Source of the DNA: Armatimonadota bacterium
GTDB lineage: Bacteria > Armatimonadota > Zipacnadia > JAUWAU01
NCBI GenBank assembly: GCA_030601885.1
Contig: JAUWAU010000049.1
Location: 1-34,926, forward strand
Length of the DNA stretch: 34,926 nucleotides
Direction: 5' to 3'
Made by a program: the position numbers and the translations under genes. Within the stretch, counting starts at the first letter, position 1. The number at the start of each line of letters is the position of its first letter. Shown here one piece after another: positions 8,714-16,692 of the stretch. Under the pieces are notes generated by a model, which saw only the letters and a list, made by a program, of their open reading frames with translations, was not told the origin of the DNA and ran no database searches.

Positions 8714-8896
8714 GTGGTGGCATACGGCTGGCGGGCCCGCTTCTGGTGCCTGCTGTGTGAAGAGCACGGTGCGACGGCAACCGAATACGCCGTCATGCTT
8801 GCGCTGATCCTGGTGGTGATTCTCGCGGCCCTCCAACAGTACGGCCAGGGATTGTACGATCTATATGATACCGTCAACACCCAGGTGCCTTGGTAA
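8714..8896 (+). CDS. Flp-family (type IVb) pilin
   Basis: The peptide has 60 residues. It carries the Flp pilin signature EHGATATEYAVMLALILVVILAAL: a Glu five residues into the hydrophobic helix after a Gly-Ala prepilin cleavage region. It would be the subunit of a tight-adherence pilus or pseudopilus, processed by a TadV-type peptidase at the inner membrane. GTG 8714 is preferred because aggag lies 8 bases before it and a promoter lies just upstream. The frame also holds ATGs at 8669 and 8687. No tad assembly genes are in the window, which is common for these single pilin genes in planctomycetes. Confidence 0.85.
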   Translation: MVAYGWRARFWCLLCEEHGATATEYAVMLALILVVILAALQQYGQGLYDLYDTVNTQVPW

Positions 8897-8916
8897 CCTC
8901 GTAGCCGGATAGGGCT

Positions 8917-9144
8917 GTGGACGCACAGGTCTTCGTCTTGTGGATGCTCGTCATCGTGGCCGCCGCATTGGCCGGCTGGTGGCTAGCCGTCCGCCCGAGA
9001 GCTTCGTACCGCGGCATCGCCACGCCCGTTTCCTTCCTGATTATAATTGCCGCCATCTTGATGTGTGTCCTGGCCCTGAGCGGCCCGCGGGCAGGGGCAC
9101 ACCGCCTTCCCCCGCCAACCTACCCGGCCACGCTCAACCGCTGA
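8917..9144 (+). CDS. Small two-helix membrane protein of unknown function
   Basis: The frame gives 75 residues from GTG 8917, or 66 from ATG 8944. Two hydrophobic segments (LVIVAAALAGWWLAV and VSFLIIIAAILMCVLAL) are joined by a short basic loop, and the tail is Pro-rich. It starts 20 bp after the Flp pilin stop on the same strand and may be cotranscribed. I do not recognise a family. The ribosome site is weak, so the start and even the reality of the gene are uncertain. The hydrophobic periodicity supports it. Confidence 0.45.
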   Translation: MDAQVFVLWMLVIVAAALAGWWLAVRPRASYRGIATPVSFLIIIAAILMCVLALSGPRAGAHRLPPPTYPATLNR

Positions 9145-9286
9145 ACCTTCGATTCGACGATGGAATCTCAACACGCCCTGTGACGCCGGCGTCCCGACGC
9201 TGAGAGCATAGGCGGGGTGGCTCTGGCGCAGGGTTTCTAACGGACGTTGCAGATCAGTCCAGGCGGGGTACGCAGCGGATGCGCCG

Positions 9287-10285
9287 CTACGCCCGTGGGT
9301 GGGACTTGTCGTAGGATTCCTTGACCGCGGTGCCGGTCACGTGCGTGTAGATCTGCGTGGTGCTCAGGCTCTGGTGCCCGAGCATCTCCTGGACACTGCG
9401 CAGATCCGCCCCCTGCCGCAGCATGTGCGTCGCGAAGCTGTGCCGCAGCGTGTGCGGGCTGACCGACAGATCGAGACCCGCTTCCAGCAGGTACTTGTCC
9501 AGCTTGCGGCGGACGCTCCGTGTGCTGAGCCGCTGGCCGTGCTTGTTGATGAACAGTGCCTGCAGGTTCGCTTGCGGGCTCTGCGGCCTGTTGCGACGTA
9601 GATCGAGGTAGTGGATGACCGCCCGCACTGCTCCCGGGCCGATCGGAATGACCCGCTCCTTTTTGCCCTTCCCGCGGATGCGGACCACGTTGTTGCTCAG
9701 GTCAACGTCGGCGATGTCCAGGGCGACCAGCTCGCTGACGCGGATGCCGGTCGAGTAGAGCGTCTCCAGAATCGCCCGGTCGCGCGCCCCCAACAGCGTC
9801 GTCGTATCGCAGTTCGACAGGAGCTGCTCGATCTCAGCGAACTCGAGCGATTTGGGCAGCCGCTTCTCCTGCTTCGGCGTGCGGATCGGAGCAACCGGGT
9901 TGCTCGGCGTGTGCCCCCGGCGTACCAAAAACTTGTAGAAGCTCCGCAGCGTCGCCAACTTCCGGGCCACCGTGCTCTTGCAGTAGTTCCGGTCGCGCAG
10001 CTGCGACATGAACAGGCGTACCGTTTCGGTGTCGGTCTTGAGCAGCCGCCGATCCAGACCCGCATCCGAGACGTCGGGCAGCGGCAGCCGTTGGCCCGCC
10101 TGGGGTTTCCCGTTGTCGCCAGGCTCTTCGCGCGGACCATCACCCGCCTTCGTGCCCAGTTCACACAGATAACCGCAGAACTGCTGCAGATCGGCCGCAT
10201 AGCACCTGGCCGTGTGCGGCGAGAAATGCCGCTCAGCACCAAGGTAGTCGATGAACTGCTGAATCAAGCTCGGTTGTTCGCTCAT
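9287..10285 (-). CDS. xerC: Tyrosine recombinase XerC/XerD type
   Basis: The protein has 332 residues and is a site-specific recombinase, probably resolving chromosome dimers at dif. The N-terminal SAM-like domain begins LIQQFIDYLGAERHFSPHT. All catalytic residues are visible: Arg182 in TGIRVSEL, Lys in GKGKKE (206-208), His278 and Arg281 in HTLRH, His304 in LGHQSLSTTQIY and nucleophile Tyr313. A hydrophilic insert of about 40 residues (45-84) lengthens the N-terminal domain compared with E. coli XerC. ATG 10285 is chosen because the conserved domain begins there; the frame runs open upstream but without family sequence. It lies 86 bp after a small gene on the same strand. Confidence 0.92.
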   Translation of the reverse strand: MSEQPSLIQQFIDYLGAERHFSPHTARCYAADLQQFCGYLCELGTKAGDGPREEPGDNGKPQAGQRLPLPDVSDAGLDRRLLKTDTETVRLFMSQLRDRNYCKSTVARKLATLRSFYKFLVRRGHTPSNPVAPIRTPKQEKRLPKSLEFAEIEQLLSNCDTTTLLGARDRAILETLYSTGIRVSELVALDIADVDLSNNVVRIRGKGKKERVIPIGPGAVRAVIHYLDLRRNRPQSPQANLQALFINKHGQRLSTRSVRRKLDKYLLEAGLDLSVSPHTLRHSFATHMLRQGADLRSVQEMLGHQSLSTTQIYTHVTGTAVKESYDKSHPRA

Positions 10286-10371
10286 CGCTGTACCAATACC
10301 TGCGCTCAAAGGGTCTCGGCTCGGAGCCGCTCTATCCACACCACCCAGCACGCTGCCCGCCACCAACCTCC

Positions 10372-10581
10372 TTATGTGACCGCAGCCAGTTCGCTCGCGA
10401 TCTGCTGCTGGGCGACCTCGTGCGTCAGGACGGCGGCGTCGAACCAATCGAACTCACCGTCCGCGTCCCCGGCCATCCCGATCAAGGAAGCCATTACCGC
10501 CAACTCCTGGCCTTCGTAGTACCAGAAGACAAAGTGATGACGGCCCTTGCTCAGCCTCAAGCAGCGTCGCGTCGCGTTCAT
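10372..10581 (-). CDS. Small conserved protein, 69 residues, coupled to the lipoprotein gene
   Basis: The start ATG at 10579-10581 overlaps the TGA of the upstream lipoprotein gene as ATGA, a strong sign of translational coupling. The protein begins MNATRRCLRLSKGRHHFVFW and contains YYEGQE, a small hydrophobic stretch and DGEFDWFDAAVLTHEV. I recall similar short proteins (F-x-Y-x-E-G-x-E ... FDWFDAAVL) as conserved in planctomycetes, without a known function. It has no signal peptide or membrane helix. A longer open frame surrounds it upstream, but that part only shadows the lipoprotein gene. Confidence 0.75.
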   Translation of the reverse strand: MNATRRCLRLSKGRHHFVFWYYEGQELAVMASLIGMAGDADGEFDWFDAAVLTHEVAQQQIASELAAVT

Positions 10582-11342
10582 CGCTGCGCCTCGTCCACCT
10601 CTGTGGTCACGCCACACCGGCGCCACTGCTGATGAATCGGTCGGATCGCCGACCAAATCGAGAATCGCAGGAACAGTTTCTGCGATTTCACATACTGCCG
10701 CCACGCGTAGGGGCTGGCGTGCCCGTCCCGCTCGGCGGCGAAGGAACGCACCTCGTCCAGGATTGACTCGTGGGCCGCGTTGAAGACCCTTTGCACCTGC
10801 CATTTTGGGACCGTTTCTGGGACCGCCGCGGCCTCCTCCGGCACCCCCGCGCCCGACGCCTGCCGCGACGCGCTGACCGGATCCAGCCCCTGGTGACTCA
10901 CAGCCGGCGGCACCGTGTACCACTGCATTACCAGACCGACGATCGGCGGGTCGTACGGGTCGTACTCGGTGATGGCCGTCACGATCGTGGCGTCCGCCCC
11001 GAACTCGCGGGTCAATTCCAGGGCATCTTCGGGTGTTTCCACCTGCGTCTTGCCCGCCCGGGCCAACGCCGCCAGCGTGAGATTCACCGGAATCACCGAT
11101 GTGTCGGGGAAGGACAGGAACTCCGAGGCCACAATATCGGTCACCTGGAGCGGGTCGAAGTCGGTGCTCCCACTCAGGTTGATCACCGGGGCAACAACGA
11201 AGACCTGCGGGCGTGACAGCTCTGACTGCCGGGCGTCCGGTCCCTGCTCCTTGTTGGCACAGCCGAGGGTGAGGAGCGCCCCCGCCGCCCACACCCCCAC
11301 CGAAACCAGGGCCCGCAGAAATCCTGCGCATCGCGTCTTCAC
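10578..11342 (-). CDS. Lipoprotein of unknown function
   Basis: The protein has 254 residues from GTG 11342. It begins with a signal peptide ending in a lipobox: FLRALVSVGVWAAGALLTLGC, with the lipidated Cys at about residue 28. The central part (VFVVAPVINLSGSTDFDPL, then DIVASEFLSF and FGADATIVTAITEYDPYDPP) resembles the alpha/beta fold of outer-membrane accessory lipoproteins that sense or bind at the periplasmic face (CsgG/TolB-N-like), but I cannot name the family. It is followed by the ATGA-coupled 69-residue gene and preceded, 210 bp upstream, by a TolB-like lipoprotein. The frame continues upstream of the GTG with no signal-like sequence. Confidence 0.75.
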   Translation of the reverse strand: MKTRCAGFLRALVSVGVWAAGALLTLGCANKEQGPDARQSELSRPQVFVVAPVINLSGSTDFDPLQVTDIVASEFLSFPDTSVIPVNLTLAALARAGKTQVETPEDALELTREFGADATIVTAITEYDPYDPPIVGLVMQWYTVPPAVSHQGLDPVSASRQASGAGVPEEAAAVPETVPKWQVQRVFNAAHESILDEVRSFAAERDGHASPYAWRQYVKSQKLFLRFSIWSAIRPIHQQWRRCGVTTEVDEAQR

Positions 11343-11552
11343 CTTAGGTCCAACTGCCGCAACGCTCGGAGGACGTGGAGCCCACCTGATTATAGGCCCC
11401 CATTTTCCGTCTCTCCACGCACGAAGTCGGCCTCTCCGCTGGGTGGGTTGCACCCGCCGTGCGCGCTCCCGAAGACCCCCGGCCGACCCTCGGCTCTCCA
11501 GGCTGCCCCGCCAGCGGGCCCATCTCTGGAAGCCGGGTTCCCACATGCGTTC

Positions 11553-12728
11553 CTACTCCCCCCCCAGCCTGACGGAGACTTCAGTCTCGGTCCCAGCGCC
11601 TGGCGACGTGATCCCCTGCCGCTGGCCGACTCCATAGCCTTCGTCTTCCGTCGTCACTGACCAGATGTTCTCGGTGCCGCTGCGCGCCGAGACGAAGAAA
11701 ACACGCCCGGCCGGGCTCCAGGTCGGATTGAACGATGCGTGGCCCCCGTCGCCCAGCTTGAAGCGCAGCCCGGTCTCGACATCGACGACCCACAGGTCGG
11801 CGTTGATCGCTTCCTGCGAGCTTCCCCGCAGGCCCGGCCCATCCGGTCGCACTGCGCAGAAAACAATCATCTCGGCGTTCGGGGACCAGCGCGGCCCGAT
11901 GCACGCCGCCAGGTCGCTGTAGGCCACCTCGGTCGGGTGGCGGGCTTCCCCGTCCGCCAGCTCGATTGTCCACACGCTGAACCAGCGGCTGCCACGCTGG
12001 CGGGCACGCTGGAAGGCGATGCGTTGGCCGTCCGGCGACCAAGCCGGGAACATCCCATACGCCAGGAAACACCGCACGCCCGGCTCGTCCACCGAGAGCG
12101 TCCAGATCTCCCAGCGCTGGCCGCGGCGGGTCCAGACGGTATAGGCGATCTGTTTCCCGTCGGGGTGCCAGCAGGGGGCGATCTCGTCCGTGCGGTCGCG
12201 CGTGAGCTGCGTTAACCCCGTTCCGTTGCGGTTCACAACCCAGACATCCCAGTTGCCCGACCGGTTCGAGCAGAAGACGATCCGCTGACCGTCCGGGCTG
12301 AAGCGCGGCTGGATGTCGTCGGCCGGATCGCTGGTCAGTTGCGTCATGGCGGTGCCATCGACGTGCTTCACGTAGATATCCGGGTGCTCGGCGTTGCGTG
12401 TAGACGCGAAAGCGAGCATCTGGCCGTCGGCGTCCAGGTCGGGGTCAAAATCCCGGCCTTCGCTCGTGAAAGTGTGGCGTGTCAGGTTGGTCACGAGACG
12501 GTTCTCGAACGGAACCTCTTCCAGCTCGGGCTGTTCGCCGAAGAAGGCGATCCCCGGCAGGGCGGCCGCGTGAGGCCCGTCAGGGGCTGGATCGACACGC
12601 CCGGGAGGTTGAGCTTCGGCCGGCGCCACCGGCTGGATTGGCCGCTCCCGCGCCGCGCAGCCCCACAGCAAAACTACACTTACGGCTGACATACCGGCCC
12701 AGCCGCCCACTCTGGTCCACCACCACAT
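11553..12728 (-). CDS. TolB-like beta-propeller lipoprotein
   Basis: The protein has 391 residues. An N-terminal lipobox (VVLLWGC) gives a lipidated Cys at about residue 24, followed by a Pro-rich linker. At least five PD40 propeller repeats follow, with signatures such as FDPDLDADGQMLAFAS, IQPRFSPDGQRIVFCS, IAPCWHPDGKQIAYT and FPAWSPDGQRIAFQ. It is likely periplasmic and outer-membrane anchored, a relative of the TolB/Pal partner proteins, but without TolB's N-terminal domain. The ATG is preceded by aagga at 8 bases. The next gene on the strand is another lipoprotein, so the pair may act together in the envelope. Confidence 0.85.
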   Translation of the reverse strand: MWWWTRVGGWAGMSAVSVVLLWGCAARERPIQPVAPAEAQPPGRVDPAPDGPHAAALPGIAFFGEQPELEEVPFENRLVTNLTRHTFTSEGRDFDPDLDADGQMLAFASTRNAEHPDIYVKHVDGTAMTQLTSDPADDIQPRFSPDGQRIVFCSNRSGNWDVWVVNRNGTGLTQLTRDRTDEIAPCWHPDGKQIAYTVWTRRGQRWEIWTLSVDEPGVRCFLAYGMFPAWSPDGQRIAFQRARQRGSRWFSVWTIELADGEARHPTEVAYSDLAACIGPRWSPNAEMIVFCAVRPDGPGLRGSSQEAINADLWVVDVETGLRFKLGDGGHASFNPTWSPAGRVFFVSARSGTENIWSVTTEDEGYGVGQRQGITSPGAGTETEVSVRLGGE

Positions 12729-13023
12729 TGGATAGTTCCTTGTTCCCGCCGCTACGAGTCGGTCCGGTCACAGCCGCTGGTGGTATCGGCTATTACAGGG
12801 CCGGCTTCTACTTGCGCGACAGGTGTTCGCCCACGGCCGCGTTTCTAGTTATCGGCTCTGCCGCCGCGGTGAGTTGAAGCCGTGGGGCAGTGCGTGGCGG
12901 CGATGACGGACTTTGCGCGTCCGGCGCGGGATGGGCCCGAATCGAACGGGCGTAAGGGGGGCCCAGGGCAGACGGTCACGCCGCCGACCGGCAATTCCCT
13001 GGAAAGCGATCGTAGCGCTCGGC
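12729..13023. other. Spacer between DsbD and TolB-like genes
   Basis: About 295 bases without a credible gene. On the minus strand 12931-12950 holds a T-arm-like motif (gcccg ttcgatt cgggc), but no acceptor or anticodon arm fits it. Confidence 0.4.
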
Positions 13024-15396
13024 CTACGGAGCCGGCGGCAACGCCGGGAACTCGCGTGACGCCCCCGCCTTGTCGAGCGCGTCGTGGACTGGAGCGGCGG
13101 AGAGGAACAGCGCGGGCAGCGTGATGGCGTCTTCGGGGCGCCCGGCCGGGTAAACGAGCATCAGCGACACGGTCGGGCGGCCCCAGCTCTTGATCTCCTC
13201 GTGCATCACCGGGTTGTAGTTGGTGAAGTCTGCTTCGATCGGGATGACGCGCAGCGCGCGCATCTTGGCACGCATCGAGTCGGTCTCGAGCGAAAGCTTG
13301 TTCACCTTGCAGTTCGGGCACCAGTTCGCCGTGTAATCCACGTAGACGGTGTAGCCCCGCCGCGACAACTCTTCGGCCAACCCGCCCGGTTGCCACGGTT
13401 GCCAGGGAATGTGATCGTTCCAGCCAGAAGCTGCGACCCGGGCGATGATTCCCTCCGGTGTGAGTGGCTCGTCCTCCGTCTCCGCCGCGATTCCGCCCGA
13501 CGGACCGGCCCAGTCGTACATTACCCGGAAGCTGAACCACCACCCGAAGGCCCCGACGGCCACGGCGACGCCCCAGGTGGCTAGCCGCCTGGTCGTCTCC
13601 GACGTCGGTTTGGCTTTTCCGAGCAGCCACACCGCCAGTGCCAGGAACCCCCAGAAGGCAATGGTCCATACCACACCCTGACCACCCAGCATGGCCTCCA
13701 GGATCCATAACAACCAGACTGCCGTCGCGAGCAGGACGAACCCCATGGCCTGCTTGAACGTGACCATCCACGGGCCGGGCTTGGGCACATACTTCAGCCA
13801 GCCGGGTCTGGCCGACAGCAGTAGGTATGGGCTGGACATGCCTAGGCCGGCGGAACTGAAGATGATGAAGCCCACGATGCCCGGTTGCGTGAAGGTGTAC
13901 GCCAGTGCGGTCGCCAGGAACGGCGCCGTGCACGCCGTGCCCAGCAGCGTCGCCAAGAGGCCCTTGAAGAACGAGCCGGCGTAGCCCTCTCGTCGCGTCA
14001 CTTCGTCGAGTGTCCCCGCCGCGGCACCGGGCAGAACGATCTCGAAAACGCCGAAGAGGCTTAGCGCCAAGACAAATACTATCGATCCGACGCCCAGCAC
14101 GACGCCGGGATTCTGCAAGGGGACGTTCCCGACCGCCGAGAGGGCCGCGAACACCCAGAACCACACCATGATCCCGGCGCAAAACGCCAAGCCCAGTCGA
14201 AAGACACGCTTGGGATCCTCGCCCGCTTGCTGCACGAAGCTCAGCACTTTGATCGAGACCACGGGCAGCACGCAGGGCGTTATGTTGAGAATTAGCCCAC
14301 CGAGAAACCCGAAAATCACCATCACCGCGAACTTCCACAGCCCACTCTCGGGCGCTGCGGTCGCCGTAGCGGTGTCTTCCGTCAATCCTTCGTTAAGCGG
14401 TGGCTCGGCCGCCGCAGCCGGCGCGTTCGGCGTGTCCGCCACGAAGCTGACGAAACCCGCCGCCATCTCCGGCGGGTAGCACATGCCCGCATCGGTGCAA
14501 CACTGATAGTGGAGCAGCACACGCAGCCGAACCGGGCCGGCGCGGAACTTCTGATCCGTGATCTGGAACGGGACGCGAACCTTCACTTCGCCGGATTGCT
14601 CACGCACCTTGCCCAGCCCCGGCATCTCGCGGACGTGCGGCTTCGGCCAGATCGGCTTCTCGAACGTGACGCCGTCTACCTTTTCGCCGTCGAGCTCCTC
14701 GGCCACGATGAACAGGCGCGATGGAATAAGACCTTCGACGCCGGGGTCGCGGTCCTGGATGTGGTGCCCGCGCTGGACCTTGATGATCGCCGTCACCTCG
14801 GCCGGCTGCTCGATCTTGATCTTGTCAGGGTAAACGCTGAGCCGGCTGCCTTTGATATACGGCGCCTCGGACAGCGCCGGTGGAATCTTCTGACGGGCTT
14901 CCTCGAAGAGCTTCTGGTTAGCCGGCTTGCCCATCTCGGCCGCGACCGGCAGCGTCAGCGACGCCGTCTGCTCGATCGGCAGACATAGCTGTTCTTTGCA
15001 CGCCGATGCCGTGACGGTCGCTTTCAGCTTCAGCGGCGTGCTTGGCTTGACGCTGGCGTCCAGCGCCAGCGGCGCCAGGAACACGACGCGGCCGGAGAGC
15101 TCCAGGTATTCGATGCCGGCTGCCTCGGCCAGGCTCGGTCGGGGAAAGCGTACGTCGCCGATCTTGACGCCGGGCGGAGCGTCGAAGCTGACGACCGTGG
15201 GGATGCCAGCGTGCAGGGCGGGGTGATAAATGTGCCAGCCCGCTTCGATGGTCAGTTCCATCGCCAGTTCGGTCCGCCCACCCGGCTGAATCGCTTCGTG
15301 GGCGGCGTACAGGCGGGTGGTCAGCTTGGGCTCGGCCGGCTGAGCGGCAGCCTGCGCCAGCGTCACGAGGCTCAGAAACACGGTGGCGAAACGCAT
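13024..15396 (-). CDS. DsbD-type thiol:disulfide interchange protein
   Basis: The protein has 790 residues and moves electrons from cytoplasmic thioredoxin to periplasmic thiols. A signal peptide (MRFATVFLSLVTLAQAAA) is followed by two DsbD-N/DsbC-like beta domains with Cys motifs (ACKEQLC; QCCTDAGMC). A membrane domain of about eight helices carries the paired cysteines in ITPCVLP (Cys375) and GTACTAPF (Cys489). The C-terminal thioredoxin domain has WCPNC (Cys693, Cys696). ATG 15396 is preferred over upstream in-frame starts because it begins the signal peptide and lies 7 bases after gagaggg. It is longer than E. coli DsbD (about 565 residues) because of the doubled N-terminal domain. Confidence 0.93.
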   Translation of the reverse strand: MRFATVFLSLVTLAQAAAQPAEPKLTTRLYAAHEAIQPGGRTELAMELTIEAGWHIYHPALHAGIPTVVSFDAPPGVKIGDVRFPRPSLAEAAGIEYLELSGRVVFLAPLALDASVKPSTPLKLKATVTASACKEQLCLPIEQTASLTLPVAAEMGKPANQKLFEEARQKIPPALSEAPYIKGSRLSVYPDKIKIEQPAEVTAIIKVQRGHHIQDRDPGVEGLIPSRLFIVAEELDGEKVDGVTFEKPIWPKPHVREMPGLGKVREQSGEVKVRVPFQITDQKFRAGPVRLRVLLHYQCCTDAGMCYPPEMAAGFVSFVADTPNAPAAAAEPPLNEGLTEDTATATAAPESGLWKFAVMVIFGFLGGLILNITPCVLPVVSIKVLSFVQQAGEDPKRVFRLGLAFCAGIMVWFWVFAALSAVGNVPLQNPGVVLGVGSIVFVLALSLFGVFEIVLPGAAAGTLDEVTRREGYAGSFFKGLLATLLGTACTAPFLATALAYTFTQPGIVGFIIFSSAGLGMSSPYLLLSARPGWLKYVPKPGPWMVTFKQAMGFVLLATAVWLLWILEAMLGGQGVVWTIAFWGFLALAVWLLGKAKPTSETTRRLATWGVAVAVGAFGWWFSFRVMYDWAGPSGGIAAETEDEPLTPEGIIARVAASGWNDHIPWQPWQPGGLAEELSRRGYTVYVDYTANWCPNCKVNKLSLETDSMRAKMRALRVIPIEADFTNYNPVMHEEIKSWGRPTVSLMLVYPAGRPEDAITLPALFLSAAPVHDALDKAGASREFPALPPAP

Positions 15397-15458
15397 CGGA
15401 TAGCCCTCTCGGTTCACGGACGACGCTCCTGGAGACCCACTACTTGTCCACACATCCC

Positions 15459-15487
15459 CCAATATACCGGGACCTCACCAATATACC
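15459..15487. promoter_or_regulatory. Direct repeats between the dsbD-like and bifunctional-nuclease genes
   Basis: The ten bases ccaatatacc occur at 15459-15468 and again at 15478-15487, 19 bp apart (near two helical turns) in an otherwise GC-rich spacer. On the minus strand each contains TATATT, which could serve as a -10 box for the dsbD-like gene. Operator or promoter function is inferred. The remainder of this 317-base spacer (15397-15713) shows no gene. Confidence 0.35.
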
Positions 15488-15713
15488 CTATTGCTTCGCC
15501 GGAGGTTCGCCCCTTGCGAGAAGCCCCCGCCCGTCGCCGCCGGCCGTCGCAGGCCTCGGATCGTCCGACAAACCCGGCAACCGCGCTCGGCGGCCCCCAA
15601 TTCCCGGCTGCCGCCAACGATATCCCCGACCGGACGATCTCGGCCGCCCCGAGCTTGACAACCCGCCGCGGGCACCGATAGCCTCAGGCCGTGCGAGATT
15701 GTGAGGCGACGTT

Positions 15714-16109
15714 ATGGAAGTCCGCATGGACTTGGCACAGATCGTGATCTCCGAGACGCGCGACCAGCAACTGATCGTGCTCCGCGAGCGGAATGGCGAA
15801 CGCGTCCTGCCGATCGTGATCGGCCTGAGCGAAGCCCTGGCGATCGACCGGCGGGTCAAGGGCGTGCAGCTCCAACGCCCGATGACGCACGACCTGCTGG
15901 CTAACGTGATCGACTCGCTCTCGGCCGAGCTCGAGAAAATCGTCGTCAACGACCTCCAGGACCATACCTTCTACGCGAAGCTGGTCATCCGCCGCCAGGG
16001 CGAGCTCATCGAGGTGGACAGCCGACCGTCCGACGCGATCGCGCTGGGCGTGGCCGGCGAGGTGCCGATCTACGTCGAGGACCACGTGCTCAAAGAGGTC
16101 GCCCAGTAG
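15714..16109 (+). CDS. Bifunctional nuclease family protein (DUF151)
   Basis: The protein has 131 residues and covers a complete DUF151 domain. Key motifs are LPIVIGLSEALAI (residues 32-44), the RPMTHDLL segment, and VDSRPSDAIALGV (residues 101-113), the family signature. Plant and bacterial members have been described as having RNase and DNase activity; the bacterial role is poorly known. It is cytoplasmic with no signal peptide. Many homologues carry a C-terminal UVR domain; this one does not. The ATG is preceded by gagg at about 10 bases. It is divergent from the dsbD-like gene and shares its spacer. Confidence 0.88.
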   Translation: MEVRMDLAQIVISETRDQQLIVLRERNGERVLPIVIGLSEALAIDRRVKGVQLQRPMTHDLLANVIDSLSAELEKIVVNDLQDHTFYAKLVIRRQGELIEVDSRPSDAIALGVAGEVPIYVEDHVLKEVAQ

Positions 16110-16154
16110 CCAAGCACACCTGCCCGGGCAACTACCTCTACAGCGCTATGAATT

Positions 16155-16341
16155 CAAACCGCCAAGGATGCGGAGAACGCCAGGGATTAGGGCGACACGG
16201 CATTACGGCGGCGACGTCGGGATGGCCGAACGCGTTGCGCCGTGCAGCCACCTGGGTGGCGACCTGTGGCGCGGGCCGCCGAACCTCGATGCTCATAGCC
16301 TCTTGGCGCCCTTGGCGCTCTTGGCGTCTTGGCGGTTTCGG
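16155..16341. repeat. Intergenic element with CCAAG-type inverted arms
   Basis: The left arm starts aaaccgccaag at 16156-16166, and its exact reverse complement, cttggcggttt, lies at 16328-16338. Inside the right arm the nine-base unit ctcttggcg is repeated about four times (16300-16335), and the left arm holds decayed copies (cggagaacgccaggg). The centre has no gene. The element occupies most of the 339-base gap before the small peptide gene and resembles the one at 17804-17970. Confidence 0.6.
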
Positions 16342-16363
16342 CGTTGTAGTACTACCCGGGCCG

Positions 16364-16392
16364 TTGACAGCTACGTTCCGCTTCGTTTACAT
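16364..16392 (+). promoter_or_regulatory. Sigma70-like promoter of the 34-residue membrane peptide
   Basis: A consensus TTGACA at 16364-16369 lies 17 bases from TTACAT at 16387-16392. The predicted transcript start near 16399 gives a leader of about 50 bases with an agaaggga-type ribosome site before the ATG at 16449. Confidence 0.5.
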
Positions 16393-16448
16393 GACACGCT
16401 GGTTTGTCGAGTTTGAAAGCCTCTTGTGCTGAGAAGGGAGCGCCACGC

Positions 16449-16553
16449 ATGGCCGCGAACTTACTGTTGGCCCTCGCCTGGAACTGGTGGTTAGCCATCG
16501 TGTCGGTTGTGATCGTCATCGTGCTGCTGGTTTACCGGAGCAGGCAGCGCTGA
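16449..16553 (+). CDS. 34-residue single-helix membrane peptide
   Basis: The peptide starts MAANLLLALAWNWWLAIVSV and ends VYRSRQR. Residues 13-29 form one membrane helix, and the basic C-terminus would stay in the cytoplasm. A purine-rich agaagggag (16432-16440) lies 8 bases before the ATG, and a near-consensus promoter lies upstream. A strong UUCG-capped hairpin follows the stop. Promoter, ribosome site, peptide and hairpin in the right order make a short but convincing gene. No function is recognised. It converges on the DUF368 gene. Confidence 0.6.
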   Translation: MAANLLLALAWNWWLAIVSVVIVIVLLVYRSRQR

Positions 16554-16587
16554 GCGTTCGGCAGTTGACCCGTCCGGCGCGTTGATT

Positions 16588-16609
16588 GGCCGGCCCTTCG
16601 GGACCGGCC
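16588..16609. terminator. UUCG-capped hairpin between convergent genes
   Basis: The stem ggccgg / ccggcc, one C-A mismatch and two more C-G pairs close a cUUCGg tetraloop. It lies between the stops of the small peptide gene and the DUF368 gene and could serve both. There is no U-tract, so termination is not certain. Confidence 0.45.
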
Positions 16610-16692
16610 GCACACTGGCGTTCTGACGCCTCCTTCCACCGCCGGTGGACCCTGCTGACCCGCGACGCGCGGGCAGCCCGCCCGCCGACGTA

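Noticed and set aside
12931..12950. tRNA T-arm-like sequence on the minus strand (gcccg ttcgatt cgggc)
   Set aside because: No matching acceptor strand (ggga tgg would be needed), anticodon arm or D-arm was found upstream; the coding sequence of the dsbD-like gene begins too close.
12845..14338. Minus-strand open frame of 497 codons overlapping the dsbD-like gene
   Set aside because: It is an out-of-frame shadow; the dsbD frame has all domain and cysteine motifs.
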